From Bacillota bacterium (GTDB taxonomy: Bacteria; Bacillota_A; Clostridia; Peptostreptococcales; Anaerovoracaceae), in NCBI GenBank assembly GCA_017438085.1, contig JAFRWH010000022.1, positions 1-7,240 on the forward strand: DNA of 7,240 nucleotides, written 5' to 3'. A program made the position numbers and the translations under genes. The notes below the pieces were generated by a model. It searched no databases. It saw only the letters and a program-made list of their open reading frames with translations, and was not told the origin of the DNA. Positions 1 to 6,440 of the stretch are shown one piece after another (the first letter of the stretch is position 1; the number at the start of each line of letters is the position of its first letter).

Positions 1-1854
1 GTAACGTCCGTCTATACACTGACTGTTGCCTCAAAAGCCAAGGGCAGAGTCCGCCTTCGTCACATGACCATAGGCTTTTTTGGAATTGCAATGATGCTGC
101 TGATCACGCTGCAGGTCTTCTTCCCGCTGTGGCCACTGTATGCCATGGGCTACATGCTGGGAACGACTCTGCTGCACAGCTTTGTGGTGGAGGATGAAAA
201 GGAGGATTACCGCAGAGAGCTTGAGGAAGCTGCAAAGCGGGATCAGGTGCAGAAGCAGGAACTGTCTGAAAGCCGTGAGGCGCTGAAGGATGCCCTGGCC
301 ATCGCAGAGAGCGCCAACAAGGCAAAAACAGCTTTTCTGTCCAACATGAGCCATGAGATCCGCACCCCCATGAATGCCATCATCGGCCTGAACAACATCG
401 CCATGAACGATCCCACAGCCAGCGATCAGGTAAAAGAATATCTGGTCAAGATCGGGGATTCCGCCCAGCATCTTCTTGGGATCATCAATGAAATACTCGA
501 TATGAGCCGCATAGAATCGGGCCGCATGACGATAAAAAAAGAGGAGTTTTCTTTTGCCAAGGCGCTGGAACAGGTCAACACTATCATCAGCGGCCAGTGC
601 AGGGATAAGGGACTAAGTTATGACTGCGAGCTGGTCGGGAAGGTGGATGATTACTATATCGGGGATGTGATGAAGCTCAAGCAGGTGATGATCAACATCC
701 TCGGCAATGCAGTCAAATTTACGCCTTCGGGCGGTGCTGTGCGCTTCGTGATAGAAGAAGGGGAGCGCTATGCAAAGAAAGCTGTGCTGAAATTTACGAT
801 CAGCGATACCGGCATCGGCATGAGCAAAGAGTTTCTCCCGCATATTTTTGATGCCTTCAGTCAGGAGGATTCTTCCGCCACCAGTCAGTATGGCTCCACC
901 GGCCTTGGCATGCCTATAACGAAAAGCATCGTGGAACTGATGAATGGCCACATCGAGGTCGCCAGTGAAAAGGGCAAAGGCTCTGTTTTCACGGTGACTG
1001 TCACACTGGATGAATCGGACAGGAAGCAGCAGAACGACGAGGATTCTCAGGTCCCGCACGACATGAGCGTGCTTGTTATCGATGATAATTCTATAGATCT
1101 GGAGCATGCGCAGATCGTTCTCGGTCAGGCCGGCATCAGCTGTGAGACCGCCGGGTCCGGTCAGGAAGCAATAGATAAGGTCCGCATCCGCCATGGACGC
1201 AGAGAAGATTACGATCTGATCCTGGTCGACTGGAAAATGCCCGGGATCGACGGCGTTGAAACATCCAGGCAGATACGCGAGATAGTAGGAAGCGGTTCGT
1301 CGATCATTATTCTCACTTCATTTAATTGGGATGAAATAGCGGATCAGGCAAAGGCGGCAGGCGTGGACAGCTTTGTTCCGAAACCGCTTTTCGCAGGGAG
1401 TCTGATAGATGAATTCTCGGAGGCTTTCCGTCGCAGGAGCGATTCACCGAGAAAGAAAACAGTGGATCTGAAGGGCCGGAGAGTGCTGCTGGCAGAGGAT
1501 GTGACTGTGAATGCCGAGATCATGAAGATGGTCCTCGCCATGCGGGACATGGAAGCCGATCTGGCTGTAAATGGCAGAGAAGCTGTGGAGCTGTTTGAGA
1601 GCCACGAGCCGGGATATTATGAAGCCATCCTTATGGATATGCGCATGCCGGTGATGGATGGACTTGAGGCTACAAGAGCTATAAGAAGCCTGCAGCGCAA
1701 GGATGCAAAACGCATACCTGTTATTGCCCTTACCGCAAATGCTTTTGATGAGGATGTCCAGCAGAGCATGCAGGCCGGACTGAACGCCCATCTGTCGAAG
1801 CCTGTGGAACCGGATATATTGTTTGAAACTTTGGAAAATCTGATCGAAGCTTAG
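1..1854 (+). CDS. Hybrid sensor histidine kinase with two receiver domains (5' end outside window)
   Basis: A membrane sensor kinase that should autophosphorylate on His and pass phosphate to its own receivers. The frame is open from base 1, so the start and more of the N-terminal membrane sensor lie upstream; 617 residues are visible (numbered from base 1). Residues about 22-62 form two hydrophobic membrane segments, followed by a charged, probably coiled-coil linker (62-112). The HisKA H-box SHEIRTPMN has its phosphorylatable His at 118. The HATPase domain shows the N-box Asn at 236, DTGIGM (Asp 269), an F-box (DAFSQEDSS) and GSTGLGM. Receiver 1 (about 355-475) has VIDDN and phosphoacceptor Asp 410 in LVDWKMPGIDG. 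Receiver 2 (about 492-615) has LLAED, Asp 546 in MDMRMPVMDG, and the conserved Thr and Lys (ALTAN, SKP). No Hpt or DNA-binding domain is visible, so a separate phosphotransfer partner is likely. The signal sensed is unknown. No terminator follows closely; the first strong one is about 200 nt downstream. Confidence 0.95.
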   Translation, partial: VTSVYTLTVASKAKGRVRLRHMTIGFFGIAMMLLITLQVFFPLWPLYAMGYMLGTTLLHSFVVEDEKEDYRRELEEAAKRDQVQKQELSESREALKDALAIAESANKAKTAFLSNMSHEIRTPMNAIIGLNNIAMNDPTASDQVKEYLVKIGDSAQHLLGIINEILDMSRIESGRMTIKKEEFSFAKALEQVNTIISGQCRDKGLSYDCELVGKVDDYYIGDVMKLKQVMINILGNAVKFTPSGGAVRFVIEEGERYAKKAVLKFTISDTGIGMSKEFLPHIFDAFSQEDSSATSQYGSTGLGMPITKSIVELMNGHIEVASEKGKGSVFTVTVTLDESDRKQQNDEDSQVPHDMSVLVIDDNSIDLEHAQIVLGQAGISCETAGSGQEAIDKVRIRHGRREDYDLILVDWKMPGIDGVETSRQIREIVGSGSSIIILTSFNWDEIADQAKAAGVDSFVPKPLFAGSLIDEFSEAFRRRSDSPRKKTVDLKGRRVLLAEDVTVNAEIMKMVLAMRDMEADLAVNGREAVELFESHEPGYYEAILMDMRMPVMDGLEATRAIRSLQRKDAKRIPVIALTANAFDEDVQQSMQAGLNAHLSKPVEPDILFETLENLIEA

Positions 1855-1921
1855 GAATATAACGCTGCGGCTTGAGTTAAAAAGGATACTCTGGCGATGA
1901 TACCGTCTGGTTTTTGCCTGC

Positions 1922-2053
1922 TCAGTTGCTGTCAGGTATGTGGATGCTTACAGAAGTTCCGCCTTCGGGACGCGGACTTACTGTCAGTGTCCCGCCGCAC
2001 ATGAGTTCAAGTCTTTCGCGCACATTGGCAAGGCCGATGTGCGTTTCTTTTAC
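1922..2053 (-). pseudogene. C-terminal remnant of a LytS/YehU-type sensor histidine kinase
   Basis: Read on the minus strand, about 44 codons ending at a TGA (1922-1924) contain THIGLANVRERLELMCGG, then a short segment ending in GGTSVSIHIPDSN. This matches the G2 box and final beta strands of the GHKL ATPase domain in LytS/YehU-type kinases, where (H/G)IGLxNVRERL, then GG and GT-x-V-x-I-x-IP is the usual ending. The H-box, N-box and G1 box are absent. Homology stops at about 2053, where a transcription terminator begins within a few bases, and no start codon or ribosome binding site precedes the motif. It has no in-frame stops and plausible codons, which suggests a fairly recent deletion. It lies downstream of coaX on the same strand and antisense to read-through from the hybrid kinase. 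It is not part of that kinase, whose own G2 region is intact and different in sequence. The motif match is seen directly; decay by deletion is inferred. Confidence 0.72.
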
Positions 2054-2060
2054 AACAATA

Positions 2061-2089
2061 AAAAAGCTCCGGCAGCACCGGAGCTTTTT
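2061..2089. terminator. Bidirectional intrinsic terminator
   Basis: A perfect 12-bp inverted repeat, AAAAAGCTCCGG and CCGGAGCTTTTT, flanks a 5-nt loop (CAGCA). It has a GC-rich stem core and a T-run on the 3' side on either strand. It sits 18 nt past the coaX stop on the minus strand and can also stop transcription running from the hybrid kinase on the plus strand. It separates coaX from the kinase remnant. Confidence 0.92.
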
Positions 2090-2107
2090 GTGTTAAATAT
2101 CTGCTGA

Positions 2108-2884
2108 CTATTTAGTCTTTCTGTTTTTCTCCCAGATCTCAGCAAGACCTATCAGGAGCAGATCGGGTTCAAGGCGTATGTCCTTGCGCTTGCAGAGGGG
2201 CACGACGAAGCGGGAGAGGCCGCCTGTTGCGATCACCTTGCAGGGCTGTCCTATCTCTGCCTCCATGCGTTCTATCATGCCGTCAAGCATGCATGCTGCG
2301 CCAATAACTGCTCCGCTCTGCATGCAGGCCACGGTATTGGTCCCGATGGCTGCTTTTGGCGCAGTGATTGGCACATTGGGAAGCAGGGAAGTGCCGTTTG
2401 CCAGAGCATTCATGGAGAGAACCACTCCGGGTATGATGGCTCCGCCGATAAAGCTGTTGTCCGGGGCGATGGCGGTAACGGTGGTGGCGGTGCCCATGTC
2501 GATGAGTATCATGGGAGCCTGTTCCATGGAAAGTCCTGCAACAGCGCCTACAGCCAGGTCTGCGCCAAGCTGGGCAGGGTCGTCGATCCTGATGTTGAGC
2601 CCGGTTTTGATTCCGCTTCCGACCACCAGCACCCGCCTGATGCCGATGAGCTTAAGAGCCTGCCTTAAAGCCTCCGTCACTGAAGGTACTACTGAAGCGA
2701 TAATTGCGCCTTCAGCTTCCTCTATCTTTACTTTGTTGAACTCCAGAGCGCTTTTTACGTCCATGGCGTATTCATAGGCGGTGGCGTCCCTCTTGGTAAG
2801 AACTCTTGCGGAGGTCAGGACCTCCCGTCCTTCCAAGGTCCCGATAACGATATTGGAGTTTCCTACGTCGATAGCGATGATCAT
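2108..2884 (-). CDS. coaX: Type III pantothenate kinase (CoaX)
   Basis: A cytoplasmic enzyme that phosphorylates pantothenate with ATP, the first step of coenzyme A synthesis. Its 258 residues are the normal length for the family. It opens with the ASKHA phosphate-binding motif DVGNSN (residues 6-11). GADL (107-110) supplies the catalytic Asp 109; many family members have GADR here, so Leu replaces Arg. The second ASKHA motif is DMGTATT (129-135), usually DFGTATT. GGLSR and a C-terminal EPDLLLIGLAEIW segment also fit. The start is the ATG at 2884, preceded by AGAAAGGACAG, a good ribosome binding site at normal spacing. It follows the ECF S-component gene by 12 nt and is very probably co-transcribed with it. 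The terminator at 2061-2089 ends the operon. Type III enzymes are not feedback-inhibited by CoA and need a monovalent cation; this is family knowledge. Confidence 0.95.
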   Translation of the reverse strand: MIIAIDVGNSNIVIGTLEGREVLTSARVLTKRDATAYEYAMDVKSALEFNKVKIEEAEGAIIASVVPSVTEALRQALKLIGIRRVLVVGSGIKTGLNIRIDDPAQLGADLAVGAVAGLSMEQAPMILIDMGTATTVTAIAPDNSFIGGAIIPGVVLSMNALANGTSLLPNVPITAPKAAIGTNTVACMQSGAVIGAACMLDGMIERMEAEIGQPCKVIATGGLSRFVVPLCKRKDIRLEPDLLLIGLAEIWEKNRKTK

Positions 2885-2896
2885 TTTCTGTCCTTT

Positions 2897-3493
2897 CTAC
2901 ATTTTTGACTGTATGCGTATCAGCCGTTCGATGACCGGCACCAGTATAAGGTTCAGGGCAAGCTCGAAGAAGAAATTGCCTCCGATAAGCCCTACGAATA
3001 TGTATTTATATACGTTCATTTCGCCCGCGATCTGACTTATAAGCGGGATGAAGAACAGTATAGTACCGAGGATGAATACCCCTGTATTGACTACAGGCGC
3101 GGTAAAAGCGGCAAGAAATGCGCCGATGACGGAGCTCTTTTCGGTCCTGTCGTCTGCGGTGCCTGCCTGTCCTGCAACTGCCCGGTATATAAGTCCTGCA
3201 GCCCAGCCCGCCAGAGCGCCTTTAAGAAGCACGGTTAAGACAGTTCCGATGAAGCTGAAGCTCATGAAAAAAGCAGCATCTCCGCTCATCAGAACGGCGA
3301 GACCGAATACAAAGCCCAGCCATGCGCCTCCTCCCGGCCCGTAAAGAGCTGCGCCCACAGCTATGGGCACCAGCACCATCGATACGGAAAAAGTTCCCAG
3401 ATGAATAAAACTGCCAAGCATCTGAAGGACAACTACCAGGGCAGTAAAAAGTGCCAGTCCCGTCAAACGCTTGGTCTTCTCTCTTGTTTGCAT
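2897..3493 (-). CDS. ECF transporter S component, probably pantothenate-specific
   Basis: A substrate-binding membrane subunit of an energy-coupling factor vitamin transporter. It is 198 residues long, the typical size, with about six hydrophobic segments (near 10-30, 35-50, 52-70, 76-104, 121-145 and 160-190) and a hydrophilic loop at about 105-120 (GQAGTADDRTEKSS). A basic N-terminus (MQTREKTKR) precedes the first helix, as is common in S components. Although the frame is open to 3574, the start is placed at the ATG at 3493, which has AAGGAGG six bases upstream; the upstream 27 codons are soluble and unlike the family. No ATPase or EcfT gene is nearby, so it presumably shares a group II energizing module. 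The substrate cannot be read from the sequence. Pantothenate is inferred from the 12-nt spacing to coaX. Riboflavin or another vitamin remains possible. Confidence 0.85.
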   Translation of the reverse strand: MQTREKTKRLTGLALFTALVVVLQMLGSFIHLGTFSVSMVLVPIAVGAALYGPGGGAWLGFVFGLAVLMSGDAAFFMSFSFIGTVLTVLLKGALAGWAAGLIYRAVAGQAGTADDRTEKSSVIGAFLAAFTAPVVNTGVFILGTILFFIPLISQIAGEMNVYKYIFVGLIGGNFFFELALNLILVPVIERLIRIQSKM

Positions 3494-3514
3494 ATTTAAC
3501 CTCCTTGCTGTTGC

Positions 3515-3535
3515 TCCGGTACCCATGCGACCGGA
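3515..3535 (-). other. Leader hairpin upstream of the S-component ribosome binding site
   Basis: On the minus strand TCCGGT and ACCGGA form a perfect 6-bp stem around a 9-nt loop, about 10 nt upstream of AAGGAGG. The second small hairpin (3533-3548) overlaps its outer edge by three bases, so the two could be alternative folds. A role in translational control is only a possibility. Confidence 0.35.
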
Positions 3536-3627
3536 TGCAGCGCAATCCACGGAAATTATTTTACAACAAGCCATTTATAAATAAAAACAATATATTTGTA
3601 TACAGAGTATCAATAAATGGAATGCTT

Positions 3628-3660
3628 AATGCGAAGGACATTGTTTTGTCCCGGGGCATT
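3628..3660 (-). terminator. Imperfect hairpin just after the TauE-like gene
   Basis: Directly after the stop codon at 3662, an interrupted inverted repeat is seen: outer arms AATGC/GCATT (5 bp), an asymmetric internal loop, and inner arms GGACA/TGTCC (5 bp) around a 6-nt loop. Its position suggests a transcript end or an RNA-stabilising structure. No clear U-tract follows on the minus strand, so it is weak as an intrinsic terminator. Confidence 0.35.
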
Positions 3661-3661
3661 G

Positions 3662-4378
3662 CTACAGGTTTTTTACGATCAGCGATATTCCGGACAGTAT
3701 CAGAAGCACGGAAGTGAATTTTCGTACCAGCTTTTCGTCTATAAGGTGGCTGCATTTTATTCCCGCAAAAAGCCCTGCCAGCGCAAAGGGCATCAGCAGC
3801 AGAGCAGTTTTAATTGATTCGAATGTGAGCAGCCCGAGCACGCTGTAAAGTATCATCCTGAAAGCATTGTCAGCTATAAACACTGCGCTTATGTTTGCTT
3901 TGAAGGAGTCTCCGCTTTCGGTAACGCGGCTGATATAAGCGGCAAGCAGCGCTCCGACCCCGAAGAGGCCGCAGAGCACGCCCGCAGTAAGGCCAATTAT
4001 CGCCAGCACTATTTTTGAGGACCTGAGCTTCTTTTTGCTGTACTCTCTTGAAAGCATCTCTGCCCCAAGCAGCGCCACGATCACGCCGAATACAAGCTTT
4101 ATGGCTCTGGCATCCACATTTTTCAGAAGCAGCGCCCCGGGGATGCTGCCCGCAAGCACCATCGCCGCAAGAGGGATGTAGACCTTAGGGTCCAGGCTTT
4201 TGCGGTTTTCCCAGGTGAGTATAAAATTCATAGGGCAGCCCAGCAGCAGGTCTATAGGCGAGATATTTGCATTGGCTGCGCCGAAGCTTAGAATCGAAGT
4301 AAATACAAGGGTGTTGGCAAAACCGCACAGACCCTTGATAAAATAAGCGGCTGCCGCCGCGATTATCCACAAAAGCAT
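3662..4378 (-). CDS. TauE/SafE-family membrane transporter (TSUP)
   Basis: A predicted inner-membrane permease of the TSUP family, whose known members move sulfite, sulfonates or other organic acid anions. It is 238 residues, close to the usual 240-270, and almost wholly hydrophobic with roughly seven or eight membrane segments. The family's internal duplication is visible: a glycine-rich helix IKGLCGFANTLVF near residue 14 is echoed by TAGVLCGLFGVGALLAAYI near residue 135. A basic stretch (SREYSKKKLRSSK) in mid-protein links the halves. The frame extends upstream to 4573, but the ATG at 4378 is chosen: AGGAG lies about 10 nt before it, it opens directly on the first helix, and the upstream codons (His-, Cys- and Tyr-rich) overlap the divergent promoter region. 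No sulfur or taurine gene lies nearby, so the substrate is unknown. It is transcribed divergently from the lipoprotein. Confidence 0.85.
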   Translation of the reverse strand: MLLWIIAAAAAYFIKGLCGFANTLVFTSILSFGAANANISPIDLLLGCPMNFILTWENRKSLDPKVYIPLAAMVLAGSIPGALLLKNVDARAIKLVFGVIVALLGAEMLSREYSKKKLRSSKIVLAIIGLTAGVLCGLFGVGALLAAYISRVTESGDSFKANISAVFIADNAFRMILYSVLGLLTFESIKTALLLMPFALAGLFAGIKCSHLIDEKLVRKFTSVLLILSGISLIVKNL

Positions 4379-4420
4379 AGAAGATATTCTCCTGTCCTGA
4401 AATGAGTTTTGTTCATAAGC

Positions 4421-4426
4421 ATAATA
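4421..4426 (-). promoter_or_regulatory. Candidate -10 element for the TauE-like gene
   Basis: On the minus strand TGGTATTAT gives an extended -10 (TGn plus TATTAT), which would start transcription about 36 nt before the chosen ATG. The matching -35 region (about 4444-4450, TTTTAC or TTTACT) is poor, which is tolerable for an extended -10 promoter. It supports the downstream start at 4378 over the longer frame. Confidence 0.4.
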
Positions 4427-4497
4427 CCACCGGGCTGCAGCATAGTAAAACAGTTTTTCATATGTGAAGACAGAAGCATTATGTCCATATATCATGG

Positions 4498-4503
4498 TAT
4501 AAT
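4498..4503 (+). promoter_or_regulatory. Candidate promoter of the lipoprotein gene (extended -10)
   Basis: TGGTATAAT contains a perfect TATAAT with an upstream TG dinucleotide. No good TTGACA-like -35 lies 16-18 nt upstream, so this would depend on the extended -10. Transcription would begin near 4510, about 30 nt before the ATG at 4540, and this excludes long upstream extensions of the reading frame. Confidence 0.6.
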
Positions 4504-4539
4504 CAGTATCAGAACTATTTGTATGAAAGTGTGGATGAC

Positions 4540-6438
4540 ATGTACAGATACAAATATAAATACGTTTTGGCATTTACAGCTGTATTAGCAGCTTTTATCC
4601 TGTTTTCAGCCTGCGGAGACGGACATACGCCTTCTGTTACGCCTTCAGGACCTGATACACCGGGTCAGACTGTGCGCCCGGCTGAAACAGCTGAGAAAGA
4701 ACCGGAGCTTCCCACGGGGGAATTCTGCATTGAATCAGAGGAAGATGGCATAAAATGCCTGCTCACCGAGGGCTCTGAGCGGATAAGAAGCTTCATAAGA
4801 TCCGGCAACTACCTTGTATGCCTTGAAAATGAAAAAGGCGGTCCTCTCCACATACGCTCTTACAGCCTTGCGGACGGAAGCAGGCAGGCAGATTACTGCT
4901 TAAAGGATCCTTTCCGCGGCCGGCTGATGAACATGGATGACGGCAGCTTTGCATATTACACGTCTTACGGACCATTTCTCCGCTTCCTCTCGCCTAAGGA
5001 TCCAGAACCTGAAGGATTCAGGGACCGGGACCTGAAGGAAGGGGATCACTGCGATTATATCTTCTACCCTGATGGCCTGTTCGTGCGCTTTAAGGACGGC
5101 GGCTGCGCAATAGGCAGCATATACGGCGGGGATTCCAGGCCAGTGGATATTTCTGCGGTTTCGGACAGCAGGAGGTATAACATTTATGACCGGAAGGGTG
5201 ATGCACTTTATTTCAGCTTCATGACCGATACGGAGACAAGAAGCTATATTTACAGCATAGAGAGCGGAAGCTTCGTTGAAACTGCGCTGCATGACATCTA
5301 CGGGTCTTTGCCCGAGACGGATTCCTTCAGTGCCATAAACGATGGCAAAGGAAGGCTGGCTCTGAAGTATAAGGACGGAAAGACTCCTGATGCGGAGATC
5401 ACTCTGTTTTCAAGGACCGAAAGGGTGACAGGTCTGAGCGATGACTTTATAGTAACAGAGCTGCCCTGCGGGGGAATAAGGAATATCCACACTCTGTACA
5501 GGACGGATGGGACTGCGGTTTACAGAGGAGACCTGGCGGAAAACGGTATGGCTGAAAACTATGTTTTCCTGAAGGATGGCGTACTATATCTCGACTCTCC
5601 ATATGATGAAGATACAGAAGGCTTCCCAAGGATAAACTTCATTGATGCGAAGACTGCTTCTGCGCCGCAGCGGCGGCTCGTAAGCGCTCAGACTGCCGAT
5701 AAGATAAACAGCCTCGAATCCGTTTATCCTGTAACTATCTACTACGGAGAGGATGTGTTTGCAAGAGCCAATGAATTCTCCTCCGAGGCCATGTACGATG
5801 AATCATTGATCTCCGAAGCGCTCGATATGCTTGAAGGTTTTCTGGGAGCTTTTCCTGAGGGCTTCTTTCAGGAGATGTATTCGGAAGATGGGCTGTACCA
5901 TCCGGATCACCTGTACTTCCTTCTCACCAGCAAGCTGAAGCCCGAAAATACGGCTTCCATAAGCAATCCTGCGGCGTATGCCTACAAGTTCGGAAGCGAC
6001 CAGTGCATTGCTGTCGACGTCACGAACATGATATCCCTGCTTCCGACCCTGGCGCATGAGACCATGCATGCGATAGATGTGTATCTGGACGCCAAAACAG
6101 ACGGAAATGCTTACCCCGATTGGGATAAGCATCTTCCGAAGGGTTTCAGTTATAACGAAAGCTATGTTACGGAGTCCGGAGCGGATTATTTTGACACAAA
6201 ATATACCATCGTGGATGGCGGCCCCATCTGGTTTATTGATTCATATTCAAAAACCTTTGCTACAGAGGACAGAGCCATGATGTTCCAGTCGATGTTCACA
6301 GGGACGAAGGACGCTTTCTGGGTCGGCAATAAAAACATCACCGGGCGCATGTCATATATGGCATCGGTCATAAGAAAGCATTTCAGATGCATGGACGGTG
6401 TGGATACAGCCGTCTGGGAGAGGCTCATACCTCACTAG
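4540..6438 (+). CDS. Predicted lipoprotein with C-terminal HExxH zinc metallopeptidase domain
   Basis: A predicted surface lipoprotein of 632 residues. The N-terminus is basic (MYRYKYKY), then a hydrophobic run ending in LFSAC, a lipobox with Cys about 25, then a Thr/Pro/Ser-rich linker to about residue 60. Residues about 60-390 are rich in short beta-type strands with repeated turn-like phrases (YSLADGS, YDRKGDALYF, YSIESGS, LKDGVLYLD), consistent with a beta-propeller-like or similar repeat domain; no family is recognised. The C-terminal part holds LAHETMH, with H506, E507 and H510 forming the gluzincin/metzincin-type zinc motif. ESGADYFD follows, then EDRAMMF, whose E576, 66 residues after H510, is a candidate third ligand. 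The ATG at 4540 is chosen over in-frame TTG 4519 and GTG 4531 because it starts directly at the signal peptide; the ribosome binding site is weak (GTGGATGAC). Substrate is unknown. Lipoprotein and HExxH are seen; active peptidase is inferred. Confidence 0.82.
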   Translation: MYRYKYKYVLAFTAVLAAFILFSACGDGHTPSVTPSGPDTPGQTVRPAETAEKEPELPTGEFCIESEEDGIKCLLTEGSERIRSFIRSGNYLVCLENEKGGPLHIRSYSLADGSRQADYCLKDPFRGRLMNMDDGSFAYYTSYGPFLRFLSPKDPEPEGFRDRDLKEGDHCDYIFYPDGLFVRFKDGGCAIGSIYGGDSRPVDISAVSDSRRYNIYDRKGDALYFSFMTDTETRSYIYSIESGSFVETALHDIYGSLPETDSFSAINDGKGRLALKYKDGKTPDAEITLFSRTERVTGLSDDFIVTELPCGGIRNIHTLYRTDGTAVYRGDLAENGMAENYVFLKDGVLYLDSPYDEDTEGFPRINFIDAKTASAPQRRLVSAQTADKINSLESVYPVTIYYGEDVFARANEFSSEAMYDESLISEALDMLEGFLGAFPEGFFQEMYSEDGLYHPDHLYFLLTSKLKPENTASISNPAAYAYKFGSDQCIAVDVTNMISLLPTLAHETMHAIDVYLDAKTDGNAYPDWDKHLPKGFSYNESYVTESGADYFDTKYTIVDGGPIWFIDSYSKTFATEDRAMMFQSMFTGTKDAFWVGNKNITGRMSYMASVIRKHFRCMDGVDTAVWERLIPH

Positions 6439-6440
6439 AA

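Larger units (their letters stand above)
3494..3661 (-). promoter_or_regulatory. Leader and probable promoter region of the S component-coaX operon
   Basis: A 168-nt gap separates the TauE-like gene from the ECF S component. Its middle is AT-rich, and on the minus strand it contains TAAAAT (3558-3563), a possible -10 element with only a weak -35. Transcription from there would give a leader of about 55-60 nt. That leader would hold a small bulged hairpin (about 3533-3548) and a 6-bp hairpin (3515-3535), followed by the AAGGAGG ribosome binding site. I do not recognise a known riboswitch class. The promoter assignment is tentative. Confidence 0.3.

Noticed and set aside
613..1194. Minus-strand open frame inside the hybrid kinase
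   Set aside because: It is a shadow of well-supported kinase coding sequence, with no ribosome binding site or recognisable domain.
1855..1921. Possible terminator, or remnant of a response regulator, just after the hybrid kinase
   Set aside because: I found no stable hairpin with a T-run here, and the short minus-strand reading after the remnant's stop has no recognisable motif.
1914..2096. Plus-strand open frame of 60 codons in the spacer after the hybrid kinase
   Set aside because: It has no ribosome binding site, runs through the terminator hairpin, and is the antisense of the kinase remnant, whose minus-strand reading gives a recognisable protein motif.
2178..2777. Long plus-strand open frame antisense to coaX
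   Set aside because: The translation is low-complexity (rich in Ser, Met, Ala and Pro) and has no motif, while the opposite strand is a clear CoaX.
3494..3574. Upstream extension of the ECF S component (27 more codons)
   Set aside because: The internal ATG at 3493 has a near-perfect AAGGAGG six bases upstream and begins with the basic N-terminus expected before the first helix.
4519..4539. TTG at 4519 or GTG at 4531 as the lipoprotein start
   Set aside because: Neither has a ribosome binding site, the extra residues are acidic (ESVDD) and would spoil the basic start of the signal peptide, and the ATG at 4540 begins it cleanly.
4379..4573. Upstream extension of the TauE-like gene (65 more codons)
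   Set aside because: The extension is soluble, unlike the family, covers the divergent promoter region and overlaps the lipoprotein start; the ATG at 4378 has a good ribosome binding site.
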